NCBI RefSeq assembly: GCF_033568475.1
Contig: NC_133122.1
Coordinates: 71,943,442 to 72,007,441, forward strand
Source of the DNA: Henckelia pumila
Taxonomy: Eukaryota > Streptophyta > Magnoliopsida > Lamiales > Gesneriaceae
Length of the DNA stretch: 64,000 nt
Direction: 5' to 3'
Below, in pieces: positions 35,576 to 46,035 of the stretch. Positions within the stretch are counted from its first letter, which is position 1, and each line of letters begins with the position of its first letter. The notes under the pieces are model-generated. The model ran no database searches. It worked only from the letters and a program-made list of their open reading frames with translations, and was not told the origin of the DNA. Made by a program: the position numbers and the translations under genes.

Positions 35576-35782
35576 CCGTGTTTGCACATTTACTTTAAAA
35601 ATATTTTTAGCGTTTTATAAGTTCAAAAAAACTTAAAATTTGTGTTTGGGTAAAAAATTGTAAATTGTTTTTGAAAAAGTTTTTTAAAAAAGTGTTCTCC
35701 AAGTACATTTTTTGAAGAACAATGGGAAGATGTTTTTTTAATGTTTTTCAAATTAAAAACGTGGGTCAAATGTTTAAACGGG
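35576..35782. mobile_element. MITE-like inverted-repeat unit
   Basis: Ends CCGTGTTTGCACATTTAC and GTCAAATGTTTAAACGG are imperfect inverted complements. The body is A/T-rich with TGTTTGGGTAAAAAA. The gag on its right stops at its edge. Confidence 0.4.
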
Positions 35783-35783
35783 T

Positions 35784-36186
35784 TAATAGACTTGGCCTGG
35801 CGGAGTGCGGACGGAAAATACAACTTCATAAATGCAGCACGGAAATTTGCCCATGAAACTTTACCATGTACATGCAATAGAGGTGCAGATGTGGACATCC
35901 ACCACTTGTGAGCATGCTCGTCCAGTAAGAAGTTAACGAACTCCATGCGCTGCTCCTCGGTACAGTGCAAATCACATAAACATCCCTCAATCCGCTCCAA
36001 CCAGTACTCCGCAACCTCCATGGTCTCGCCTTCAACCAGCGGCTTGGGTCCCATCTGTACAAACTTATACATGTCAAAGCAACGACGACCATCACGATGG
36101 TGGCGGTGTCCTCAATGGTACTCACGATCATCCTCGTCACCCCAGCATCCCATGCTACCGTGACTCTCATCATCGTGATCCGCCAT
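35784..36186 (-). pseudogene. gag fragment of a minus-strand gypsy element (family of element A)
   Basis: From the ATG at 36,186: an acidic/His start, one in-frame TGA near 36,110, then the best preserved capsid piece in the window (MYKFVQMGPKPLVEGETMEV, YWLERIEGCLCDLHCTEEQR, AHKWWMSTSAPLLHVHGKV, AFMKLYFPSALRQAKSI). It breaks at about 35,784 against a MITE-like unit, and the remaining gag-pol is absent. It belongs with the primer-binding site at 36,252 and the LTR to its right. Confidence 0.88.
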
Positions 36187-36251
36187 CTACGAAAGGAAAC
36201 AGATATCAGCCCAAAAACCATTTTCCTAAATCCAAAAAATCTCATGCATGC

Positions 36252-36263
36252 TTTGATACCATA
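36252..36263 (-). promoter_or_regulatory. Primer-binding site of the minus-strand gypsy element
   Basis: Minus-strand TGGTATCAAAGC, 2 bp from the LTR end; initiator-Met tRNA type. Confidence 0.82.
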
Positions 36264-37056
36264 AATGTAGCGACCCGTTCCAGGATCACTTACTTATTAA
36301 ACTAAAAGCATGAAATTAACCTAAGATAAGAGAAAGCAGATATAACAAGCACAAACTTAAACCGTACAACAAAACAGCCGGAATAATACAACCGACACTA
36401 AAACCCCAAAGAGATAAAGTTATAAAACACAATCAAAATAGTACGGAAAATCAACTACTAAAACGGAAAATAAACTGTGATCCCCGGAAACTACTTCAAC
36501 CTCATCTCAGTAACCGCTAACATCGGGTCTATCCAACCTAAGCCTTGCCCCATGGAATGGGATGTCAAGACAAAAACCGAGGACGTGAGCGATAATAAGG
36601 CTCGGTATGGAAGTATGAGTATACACATGCTATGAGTGCATGAATGCAAAACAGGGTACCAGATACCTATCATGGTAGAAATCTGTTCAGTCGAGTGGCA
36701 TCATGGTATGTAGCACTCTAGGTCGTCGCATCAGGAGGTGGCTCACACATTAGAAAGAATATGTGGATATAGGTGACCTGATCCCGTACTAAGGGATCCA
36801 ACCATCCAATAAAGAATAAGGGGCTGAGCGACCCCACTACAGACAATAACAAGGTATAGACTCAACATGATAATACATGCAACATCATAACCATGACATA
36901 ATATATGCACATACAGGGACGGGTGCGTTCAAGGGCTGTGGTGGGCTGTAGCTCAGCCCAAAAAATTTTTTTTTTTACTACTTATATATCATAGCCTAGC
37001 CCAGCTCACCTTTTTCAGGTCCAGCCCATCTCATAAGCCTTAATATCACTTTGAGT

Positions 37057-38014
37057 TAGGGGTGGGCATCGGGTCGGGTATTGTCGGGTTTGGGTTTATC
37101 GGGTCGGGTAGTCATTTTGACTACCCGAAACCGACCCGAAAATATCGATCGGGTACCCAAAAATCTTGGGTAATTTCGGGTACCACAATGCGGGTACCCG
37201 AAATGTTGTTCTACTTTTCTTTTTTTTTTTTGCCAATGTCTTTACGCTTTTCTTCTGAATCAATTCTTTTTTATCGGTTCCTAAACCAAGTACGTCTCCA
37301 TTTTATAGTATCCCAAAGACGATAATACGCAGCAACGATTAAGACTTTCAAATCCTTGGATGGATTATTGCTTTCACGATGGAAATTTATTTTTGAAACT
37401 ACTTCATCAGAAAATATAAAATTGTTAGGAAAAAAAATTACCAAGAAATGACCAAAACCTGAATAATCTCAAGACCTACTTTTATGAGCAAAACACAAGC
37501 CTGAAACCAGTCACGCAGGCGGTTTTCATCCATCTGATCCCATCAAATTCAGTGTAACGGTCCACTTTTTTATTTCTACTTGAGAATTTAGATTGTCGTG
37601 AATGGTGCTTCAATCTTCATGGCTTTGATTGCGGTACAAGATAGAGAGCGAACAAGAACGAGAGTCAAGAGAAAGGGCAAAAGATTGACAATTGAGACAG
37701 AAACAGAAACCCTTCTGTTCAGTGCTTCTACAAGAAGAAGACGACAATATTAAAGATTTGGGCTTCTCATTTGTATATTGGGCCGAGATACAACATATTC
37801 TAATAATATGGTCGGGTAGTGTAAAAAATTTTAAAACTAAATATAGTCGGGTACCGATACCCGATCGGGTTTTTTAAAAAAACCCGACACCAAACCCGAA
37901 AGTATATATTGGGTTCGGGTAAAAACCCGAACCCGATTATTTTAAAAAATAACCGACCCGATCGGTTCGGGTCGGTTCGGGTACCCGAAACCCAAACCCG
38001 AACGCCCACCCCTA
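37057..38014. mobile_element. Non-autonomous hAT-like element nested in the hAT, TSD CTTTGAGT
   Basis: 958 bp with ends TAGGGGTGGGCATCGGG and CGAACGCCCACCCCTA as inverted complements. 8-bp target copies CTTTGAGT lie at 37,049-37,056 and 38,015-38,022. Both ends carry dense subterminal repeats of CGGGTCGGGTA / TACCCGAAACC. No transposase reading frame; the middle holds only short ORFs. Confidence 0.85.
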
Positions 38015-38276
38015 CTTTGAGTCGGTGGGTGGCCTTTTCTCAATTGAGATTTCTTCTTGTCATAAGCTGCACCAACACTCAGTGGCCTTTTCTCAATTGA
38101 GTTTTCTTGGCTGCAATGGTGTCGGCACTCGGCAGTCTCCAACTAGGTTTACCTTAATTTTTATGTTTTGTCCTTTCGGCTTTCTTAATCCTGCAATTCA
38201 TTTCAATTTTGATCATCTGTTTTTACCTTTGCGAAACTTTTTATTTATGTGTATCAGGATTCGATTGTGCTGTTTG

Positions 38277-39725
38277 TGTCACGCCCCGTGCCCGGGGTCG
38301 GGTGACATCGCCGTTTCTTTCAAATAAAATTCGAAAACAACCAGGCTCTTAGTACAGAATTTAACTAAAACCAGTCTATTTCATGAATAAATTCCAAAAT
38401 AAATATTCTGTACAACTCAAAATTCCTAAAAATGGAATAAACTTACGGAAACGTCTTACAACTTAAAAATAAGAATAAAAGCTCAAAAATTATCTTCATC
38501 ACCATCTCCAAAGCATGTCTTGTTCTTTCTTCTCTAATTGTTCTTCGGTACCATCTGGGAGAAAAAGTAAGGGGTGAGTGTTTTGGGAAACACTCAGCAA
38601 GTGGGGGCCGATCGATCATACCAAAATATATATATTTATTTCAAAAACTCATAGCATATTCAAAACGTAAACATTTCATATCATGTCTTAACATAGCATA
38701 ACATGAACATCATCATAACATAATTGACATGACATAACATAACATAACTTTGGTCAGACACTGAAATTCCTCTCATTATTCGTGGCTAACTGACCAGTCC
38801 CCTATATGTAATCCCTCTAAGGGGTGAGGTCATAGAACGGTTATTATTACCCACCGCATCAGAGCCATAACATAACATGGTTCAGAAATTTCCTTTTCAC
38901 TCCTAATTCGATTCATAACAGTGTCAAAACATATTTTCATCAAAACATCATCATAAACAATATTAAGTAACAAAATTCCAACGATCGAATTTTTAAATCA
39001 TACATAATAATTTTAAAACATAAGCCCACTTACTATTATTTGTGCAAACGAAACTTAGTAACTCGAGGAGCAAAGATTGATCTAAAATTTCCCGAAAGAA
39101 ATTTTCGAAAATCAATCTACTGATTATTCGATAATTAGGCAGCCTTCTTGGATGGTTTTTCTTAAGCTTTAGCCTCCCTTAAATCTTTTCCTAACCTTCG
39201 AATTCAAGAAAAACAATATGGCAAACTAATAAGCCTATTGGTCAACCACACTTCTCGTGAATGAATAGAGGAAGTGGACAAAAGAAAATGATTTTGAGCA
39301 TATCTCTAACCTTAATCCAAAAGTTTTGACAGATTAGTGGAAAATAATGAATATTAATCTTTCCAATTCCCCAAGCCACCTCCTCGGAAACTTGAATTGA
39401 AAATGAATTGCTTCTGATGCTTCGAAACTTGATAGGTGAGGGAATATATATTTAAGTGATCGAAAACCAGCAAAAATTCGTAAGGAATCGGTGACTGAAT
39501 GGGCGATTTCTTGCTATTAAATAGGAGCTAAAAAATCAGCTTTGATCTCGCGCATAATGAAAGGAAATTTGCAGCTTATACTCCTTGATTTGTTTGCCAA
39601 AAAAACTGATATGGAGCTATGGTTTCGGTCAATATCTCGCACTCTGAGAAGGAAGGATTTTGGCTTCAATGTAGAAAGTTTATTCCTTATTGAATATACT
39701 TGGGGCCAAAGTCTCGGGTTTTACA
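38277..39725 (+). mobile_element. Solo LTR nested in the hAT, TSD GTTTG
   Basis: 1,449 bp beginning TGTCACGCCCCGTGCCCGGG and ending GGGTTTTACA. Identical GTTTG copies lie at 38,272-38,276 and 39,726-39,730. The AAGGGGTGAGTGTTTTGGG / CAGCAAGTGGGGG segment near 38,570 is familiar from plant gypsy LTRs. No internal region remains. Orientation is taken from the TG..CA ends and is not certain. Confidence 0.7.
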
Positions 39726-40012
39726 GTTTGATTGCATGTTTTTGGGCTTTAGCTTTTTGTTTATAGTGGTTGAAATCCTGTGTTTATCGAGTGTTTTGCT
39801 AGTTTATCCCCCTTTTGATTATCTCATAATCTCATCACTTCGGTCAAAATGTCAACTTGACTAATTTTTTAAGTAAATAATGATAACTCATTGCTACAGA
39901 TAACAATTATTTGTAGTGTATTAAATTTAATTAACTTATACACATGATTTAGATATGAAAAACGATAGCCATACAAATTATCAACAAACTAAAATAAAAA
40001 TATAATTGGAAT

Positions 40013-40590
40013 TTGAATAACTTATTTATATATGCTACTGGAATTGTGTTTTTTTTAATTAAAATATATTTTCTTATCATCTTATGTAATTTATTTATTA
40101 AAATATTTTCCCTTATAAAATTGGATTGCAAAGTAAATATACGGGTGATAAATTTATTGTTATTTTTTTTGATTTTTATGTATTACGTGTTTAGGGATAA
40201 AATTTATTCGAAAGATTTCACAGATCAAGACATCATTGCTTTGGAATATGAGTTGGAACATTATAAACTTGATGTTAAGCAGAATTTTAAAGTTTCAACA
40301 TTTGTTGAGTTGTGACAACAATTGACTGAGAGTGGGCCGTCAAAGGTTTATGTTATGTTGACTAAATTGATGCATCTTATTTTGACATTACATGTTCCTA
40401 CCGCCACTACCGAGCGAGTTTTTTCAGCAATGAAGCATGTAAAGACGACACTACGCAATAAAATAGAAGATGGCTTTCTTGTCGATTATTTGACACTCTA
40501 TATTGAACAAGATTTAGTTAAGAATATAGATGTTGATTCTGTTATAGATGAATTTTATGTTTCAAAATCTCGTAGGACTAAAATCTTTTG

Positions 40591-40591
<1 letters not shown>
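40013..40591 (+). pseudogene. hAT transposase C-terminal (dimerisation) fragment
   Basis: One frame with a stop at 40,313-40,315. Upstream part: YSKDFTDQDIIALEYELEHY. Downstream part: LHVPTATTERVFSAMKHVKT then LRNKIEDGFLVDYL, the conserved hAT dimerisation signature (ATTERVFSAMK). The first ~60 residues before 40,195 are hydrophobic, AT-biased and not recognisable. A complete hAT transposase is 600-800 aa, so only the C-terminal quarter is left. Confidence 0.88.

Positions 40592-40601
<10 letters not shown>

Positions 40602-40632
<31 letters not shown>
40602..40632. repeat. (TA)n microsatellite inside the hAT
   Basis: Uninterrupted TA repeat just after the transposase fragment. Confidence 0.85.
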
Positions 40633-40633
<1 letters not shown>

Positions 40634-41603
40634 TTTATAATAATATATAATTTTTTACTTTAAGTTCAAGCCCCCCTCAATTATAATTCATGGATCTGTC
40701 CCTGTGCACATAAAACATGTCAGATAAACATGCAACACATAGAACATACATACTCAACCAGGGTATCTCTCATAATATGTATGTACCTCTAATAAAGCAA
40801 CCTAGCAACTCTGGCTCACGAGTCCAAGTTTATAATCAAATAATGACCATATCACCTATTGCTTACCATTTACTAAAAACCTTAACTAGACTAATAGTTA
40901 CTCCCAAAAGCTATTAAGAGTTTAGACTTATATCTGCGTTTGTCGTCAATCCTTTGAAGTCGAAGGCCCCACCTCTTGGCACAGCTCCGCCACTACTCCG
41001 AAAGCGAGCCGCTAGTGCCCGGGCCTCGATCAAATGGTTAGAACACCTAAGAAACCACTGAATATGAGAGAGAGGATTTGAAAGCGAGCAAGAAATGTGC
41101 CTCTCAAATGGACTATTTACCGACATCGATTGGAAGTTTCGATCTCTGGATCGGAAGCTCCGATCCTTGCATGTATGCCACGTTCCGAACTAGCCAATTT
41201 GGAAGCTCCGATTTCCACTTTGGAGCTTCCGATCCCAAACATGCATCAACGTGTCTAAAGCCTCTTGACACCTAAGTGGCTAGATGAGTTCGGATCTTTT
41301 GAACTCTAGTTCTTCATAACTCTAGTTCGGACCTTCCGAACTCTCACTGTCTGTGTGTAGTTGACACTTCAACTCTGCATGGCCTAACCTAGTTTGGACG
41401 TTCCGATCCCAGTTTGGATCTTCCGAACTCTGCCTTTGCTTCCGTTCTTGCTTTTGATCAGTTAGGTGCTTCCGAACTCTTCGGAGGGTCCGAAGTTTGG
41501 AATTAAAATTTGAACTTATTTAAGCACTATATTTTTTTATAATTAATAACCCTTAATCTTGTTTAAAATTTAATTACCTCAAAATGGTGATCGGGTTACT
41601 ACA

Positions 41604-42399
41604 GACACGGGAATCTTTGGACGGTAGCCATAATCCAACGGCACTATTCAAGTTTTGTATTTTTCTTCAAGTAATCGGATCCTTTTGATTGACCAATTTT
41701 TAAATATTGTTATGCTTCGTCTTTTGAATATATTGAACTGGTCCGTATTGGTCATGAAGGAGTATTTTGGTGATATGAATGAATTTAATAGGATTAGGAA
41801 GAAAGAAAGACAAAGGAATAAGAGGATTGAAACTCCAAAATTAGTTAGTTCCTCATTCGAAAACTTCAGACTATTTATATTAGTCTTACAATGAAAAATA
41901 ATAACGTACTAATGCTAAAATTAAGCAATAAACTACCCACTAAGCTAAAGATAAGCCATCATGAGATAGAATAAACAATTAATTAAATATGCATCTTATT
42001 GACCAAATCTTTCACTATCTCCACTGATTTATGCTCCACCTCCTCGTACGTGTCACTTGTATGACCTTGTGAGTAATGGCACATAACATTTGGTTAGATC
42101 AGTTCAAAGTATTTTAGGATCAAACTACTTATCATCAATTTCCTTATCATGTTGATGTTCATTTTAGTCATTTTAAGTTCGATTTTGAAAATCAATCTGA
42201 ACTTCTTGTGTCTGTTCAGGTCGCTCTGATCTTGTGAACAATTTGATCTGCTAGTAAGCTATTCTGTTATGTTTATGTATATGCCCAAATAACTTTTGTT
42301 GTCACCAAAACTTAATATTTTTGTCTTAACAGAGGCTTATATTTTTAAATTCGTTTCAAACTAAAAAAAAATGTCTGCTACCACATTGGGAATCACTGT
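41604..42399. other. Unassigned intergenic stretch
   Basis: No recognisable coding or repeat structure. The ORF at 41,655-41,894 lacks similarity I can name. Confidence 0.45.
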
Positions 42400-42712
42400 C
42401 TGTCACGTATACGACTTCTCAATGGTCATGAGAAATAGGAATATGATCGAACACTTGGGCTATGATCATTTGAGAGCTTACATCAACCCCAATTTATTTT
42501 TTTAATTGGAACATATAATTTTACGATCTTTAATCTTAGTGATGTCTTCGGACTCGAGATTCAAAGACGTTAGCTAAACTTATTTTAAACATTTTACGAG
42601 GACATCCCATCGAGAATTTGAACATAAACTATCAAGGAAAAAAAAACAAAACAGTAGCCTTAATCTATGAGCAAATTTTATTTTATTATACCATGAAAAC
42701 ATAAATTACTGA
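42400..42712. repeat. Arm of a long-distance inverted duplication (partner 23,630-23,914)
   Basis: Reverse complement of 23,630-23,914, continuing uninterrupted past the point where a gypsy LTR enters the other arm. Confidence 0.75.
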
Positions 42713-43480
42713 TAATAATTACACACCTATTTTAATTCAAATAACAACAATTTTCTTGGTTTTGAAAAACCATATAGAAAATTGGATAGTTTGTTATTCA
42801 AAGAATATTCTTGACCCAGGCTAAATGGTAGCACATCATAATCTCTCATAGTCGATTATTAAGTTTGACAACGACAAAAAGTTAGAAATTGAACTCTGAG
42901 AATTTTTATAGTAGAAATTATGTTTTTCACAGTGTAATTTGCATTTTCATGTTTTTAACAATGTTAACAATGAATTTGTGTTTTTAATCATGTAACTTGT
43001 ATTTTTTTCTAGTTTAGGTCCTCTCTTAACCGGAATTTAGTATTTCAACCGAAAATTACTTATATGGCGGTTACGGATAATGACATGGATTTTTGAAAGA
43101 CCATAAAACTCATGACATGTGTGCAAGTTTCCTTCCAAAATATATGTTAACATCTACATCCGTCACAATCAATTTTGGACAAACCCGATGGACTCTGGTT
43201 AAAAAAAAAAAAAAAAAATGCAAGTTATACGAATAAAAATACAATTCAACGTTAACCGTACCAAAAATTTAAAATTCACCCCTTTTTTTTAGTCATGGGG
43301 ATTATTTTTCATGCAAACTCGACTCGTAGTAATCCAAACAGTCCTTTATATATATTCTCTAACTTGTCAAATTTATTGATTCCAATGCACTTTAATAGTA
43401 CGTCAATAATCAGCGATGAAATAGCCAATTGTACAAAAACATGAAGCACATATCATCCAACACGATGAAAATTATAAACT
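42713..43480. other. 3' flank of the P450 gene
   Basis: AT-rich with a poly-A run near 43,201-43,218. No gene seen. The P450 polyadenylation signal on the minus strand is expected in roughly 43,250-43,480 but is not assigned. Confidence 0.45.
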
Positions 43481-45355
43481 TCAAGCACAAATATAATTTC
43501 TTGGTGAAAGGCAAAGTGGATTTTTCTTGTGCATAGTGATCCCAGGCAAAACATCAGTATCAACAACTTCTTTACGCATTCCCTTCGGCAGCTCCCAATC
43601 AAAGTAATAAACCAGATTGGCAAGTGCCAAATCCACCGTAGCAAGTCCCATCGATATTCCGGGACACCCCCTTCTTCCAGCTCCAAAAGGGATAACTTCG
43701 AAATCTTGCCCGATTACATCTATAGAGCTATTCAAGAATCTCTCTGGCGAAAACTCGTTCGGGTTTTCCCAGCATTGCGAATCTCTTGCAATAGCCCATG
43801 CATTGACATAGACCAATGTTTTAGATGGGATTGTGTATCCTTCTATGATGCGTTCTTCTAAAGATTCTCTAGGTAATAGAAGTGGAGCTGGTGGATACAA
43901 TCTTAATGTCTCCTTTATGACTGCTTTCAAATAGGGAAGCTTAGGCACATCATTTTCATTTACAAAACCCTTATTTCCTATAGTTTCTCTGATTTCCTTT
44001 TGTAATTTTTTCATTACATCAGGATTTTTTATCAGAGCAGTCATAGCCCAGACAGTCACCGCTGCACTTGTATCGGTTCCAGCAACAAATATATCCTTGA
44101 AAAAATGTAACAAGAAATATCATACTCTTTCCTTTTTCCATGGTTAATTTAAAACTCGAAAATCACAATATTGTCCTATAACTTGTTCAAAATTTGATTT
44201 GGTCCTCTGATGATATCTCAAATTTTGGCCAGTTTTTAACACAATGACTCTGCTTCTTTGTCTATTTTAATTTTTTTGTAATCTAATTGTCAGATAAAGT
44301 AGTACTCATCAATATCTAACACCATCTGAAACTCAAAGTCGACTAATTAAAGGATCGAATACAAATTTAGGCCAAATTATAGAACAGAAAATGAGTTCTC
44401 TGTTTATTTATTTTTCGGTTTTATTTTAACTATCATCTATGAACAAGAAATATTATGAGAGCTAGGGATAGCTTACACTGAGCAAGGCTTTGATACGATC
44501 CCAAGTCAAATCAATGGAACTCAACTTCCGCTCCTTGAGCTGAATCAACAGATCAAGAATATTGTTGGGATTCATTATTGTATCCCTGTAATTCGAATCC
44601 AAATGTTCATCAATCAACTCTTGATAGAATTCATCCATGTTTCTGAAACACTCGTCAAGCCTGGATAGCATTCCTGATAACTTATCCACCCAACCGAACC
44701 ATGGCAAATAATCAGAAACAAAGAAGCCGCCCTGCATAGCCTGAGATTCAATCATAAGTTGGTCGAATCTCCGCCTTTCCGATTCATTTTCATCGAATCT
44801 TTTGCCAAAAGCAATCAAAGTACTCGTCAAGTTCAACATGGTCACGCTCAGATTCACACAATTGTATTCACCGGAAGAAGCAGAGGCTGCTAGATTCTTG
44901 ATCATTCGGGACACTTCATCTTCCCGAATGGGCTGGAACGATTGGACCTGTTTGTTGCTGAACAAATGAAGAACACAAATCTTCCTCAACTCCCTCCAAG
45001 AATCGTTGTACGGGGAGAAGCCTATATCCAATCCATTGTAGGTTAGTTTCAGCCAGGAAAGGAAAGGTGGCCTGCTGCAGAAGGCGATGTCGTGTATTTT
45101 TAAAACTTCTTTCGCCATTTTCGCAGAAGAAACTACGAGAACTCGAACTTTCCCCAGTTTCATGGACATAAGGGGACCATACTTTTGGGCTAGTTTGTAG
45201 AGATAGAGGTGAGGATTGGAGGCCTCGAATTGGTGCAGGTTTCCGATCACGGGGAGGGCCGGAGGAGATGGCGGATAAAGGGTTTTTGGTCTTTTTTTGA
45301 AGAGGAAGAAGAAAAGAAGTGGCAAGATCAAGAGAAGCAATAGATTCATTTTCAC
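43481..45355 (-). CDS. Cytochrome P450, CYP71 clan, two exons, apparently intact
   Basis: Haem-thiolate monooxygenase expected on the ER membrane, using electrons from NADPH-P450 reductase. Exon 1 is 45,355-44,477 (293 codons) and exon 2 is 44,095-43,481 (204 codons plus stop); the phase-0 intron 44,476-44,096 has GTAAGC and TTTCAAG borders. The protein is 497 aa, normal for the family. Seen in order: N-terminal anchor (residues 4-19), hinge PPSPPALPVIGN (28-39), I-helix AGTDTS (298-303), KETLR with ExxR Glu355 and Arg358, PERF (410-413), haem loop PFGAGRRGCPG with ligand Cys437. All key residues are present and there are no stops. It resembles CYP83/CYP71AT-type enzymes, which oxidise specialised metabolites; the substrate cannot be told from sequence. 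Two truncated relatives lie at 33,386-33,611 and 55,530-56,002. Confidence 0.93.
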
Positions 45356-45733
45356 TGGTTTTTTGCTTTCTTTGTTCAGTGATGCTCGGAAACTATGCTG
45401 TTTTAGTGATAAGTGGGAGGGTTTTGTTTATGCTGGCCATGGGTGGTACTCATGGACAACATATACCTATGATTGGTCAAAATGAGTAAACTTTAAGTGG
45501 GATTCACTGATTTAGACCAATCACAACCTGCCACGCTACCCACAACATCATCGATTCAATCCAATGGGAGACTTTAACTAAAGTCAGGAATCTGATTACT
45601 ATTTTTTTATGTTATTTATTTTTCGTTATCTATAATATCTATAACTATAACCATAAATAAAACTTCAGCCCCTAGTCTATACCTATATATAAAGCTTTTG
45701 GTGAGTTTGGTATGGCTTCTCGTATAATTATAA
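45356..45733 (-). promoter_or_regulatory. Proximal upstream region of the P450
   Basis: Upstream sequence shared with 56,003-56,090 and 56,355-56,510, upstream of the truncated copy. On the minus strand GGTATATG near 45,462 and TTTATATATAGG near 45,690 are TATA-like. Which is used cannot be decided. Conservation may reflect only recent duplication. Confidence 0.4.
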
Positions 45734-46035
45734 GAAAAAACTGTAATTTTGATATTTTATGTTGTCACTTTCCGATTTCGACTCTTTATGTTTTCATATT
45801 TCAGTTTTAGTCTTGTATTTTTTGATTTTTGGAAATTTCAATCATTTTTTTTCGAAAATGCTTACGTGGCACTGTAGACATCAGCACTACATCGGTGTCA
45901 CATCAGCGTCACATCGAAAAAATGACTAAATTTGCCAAAAAATAATTAAAGATAGCGGACTAAAACTTAAATCTAAAAATAGAGGACCAAAATCGCAAAA
46001 TGACAAAAATACAGGACCAAAAAAATAATTTTCCC
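45734..46035. mobile_element. MITE (Mutator-like), TSD TAATYATAA
   Basis: 302 bp with A/T-rich mirrored ends (GAAAAAACTG.. and ..ATTTTCCC; inner TTTTGATATTTTATG against AGGACCAAAATCGC-type similarity). 9-bp flanks TAATTATAA (45,725-45,733) and TAATCATAA (46,036-46,044). The paralogous upstream region at 56,490-56,510 lacks it and has a single copy of the target, a direct pre-insertion site. Confidence 0.65.

Larger units (their letters stand above)
36914..40704 (+). mobile_element. hAT transposon with TSD TGCACATA, carrying nested insertions
   Basis: 3.8 kb bounded by CAGGGACGGG and the inverted complement CTGTCCCTG. Perfect 8-bp copies TGCACATA lie at 36,906-36,913 and 40,705-40,712, and the two sides rejoin as one LTR. 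The remnant of the transposase C-terminus is at 40,013-40,591. Two later insertions sit inside: 37,057-38,014 and 38,277-39,725. Most of the transposase is missing, so it is no longer autonomous. Confidence 0.88.
36266..41603 (-). repeat. 5' LTR of the minus-strand gypsy element, split by a hAT transposon
   Basis: On the minus strand it starts TGTAGTAACCCGATCACC at 41,603 and ends GTCGCTACA at 36,266. Removing the insertion at 36,914-40,704 leaves about 1.55 kb, similar to the LTR at 23,915-25,421. TTCGGA / TCCGAA palindromes cluster at about 41,120-41,500. Confidence 0.82.
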
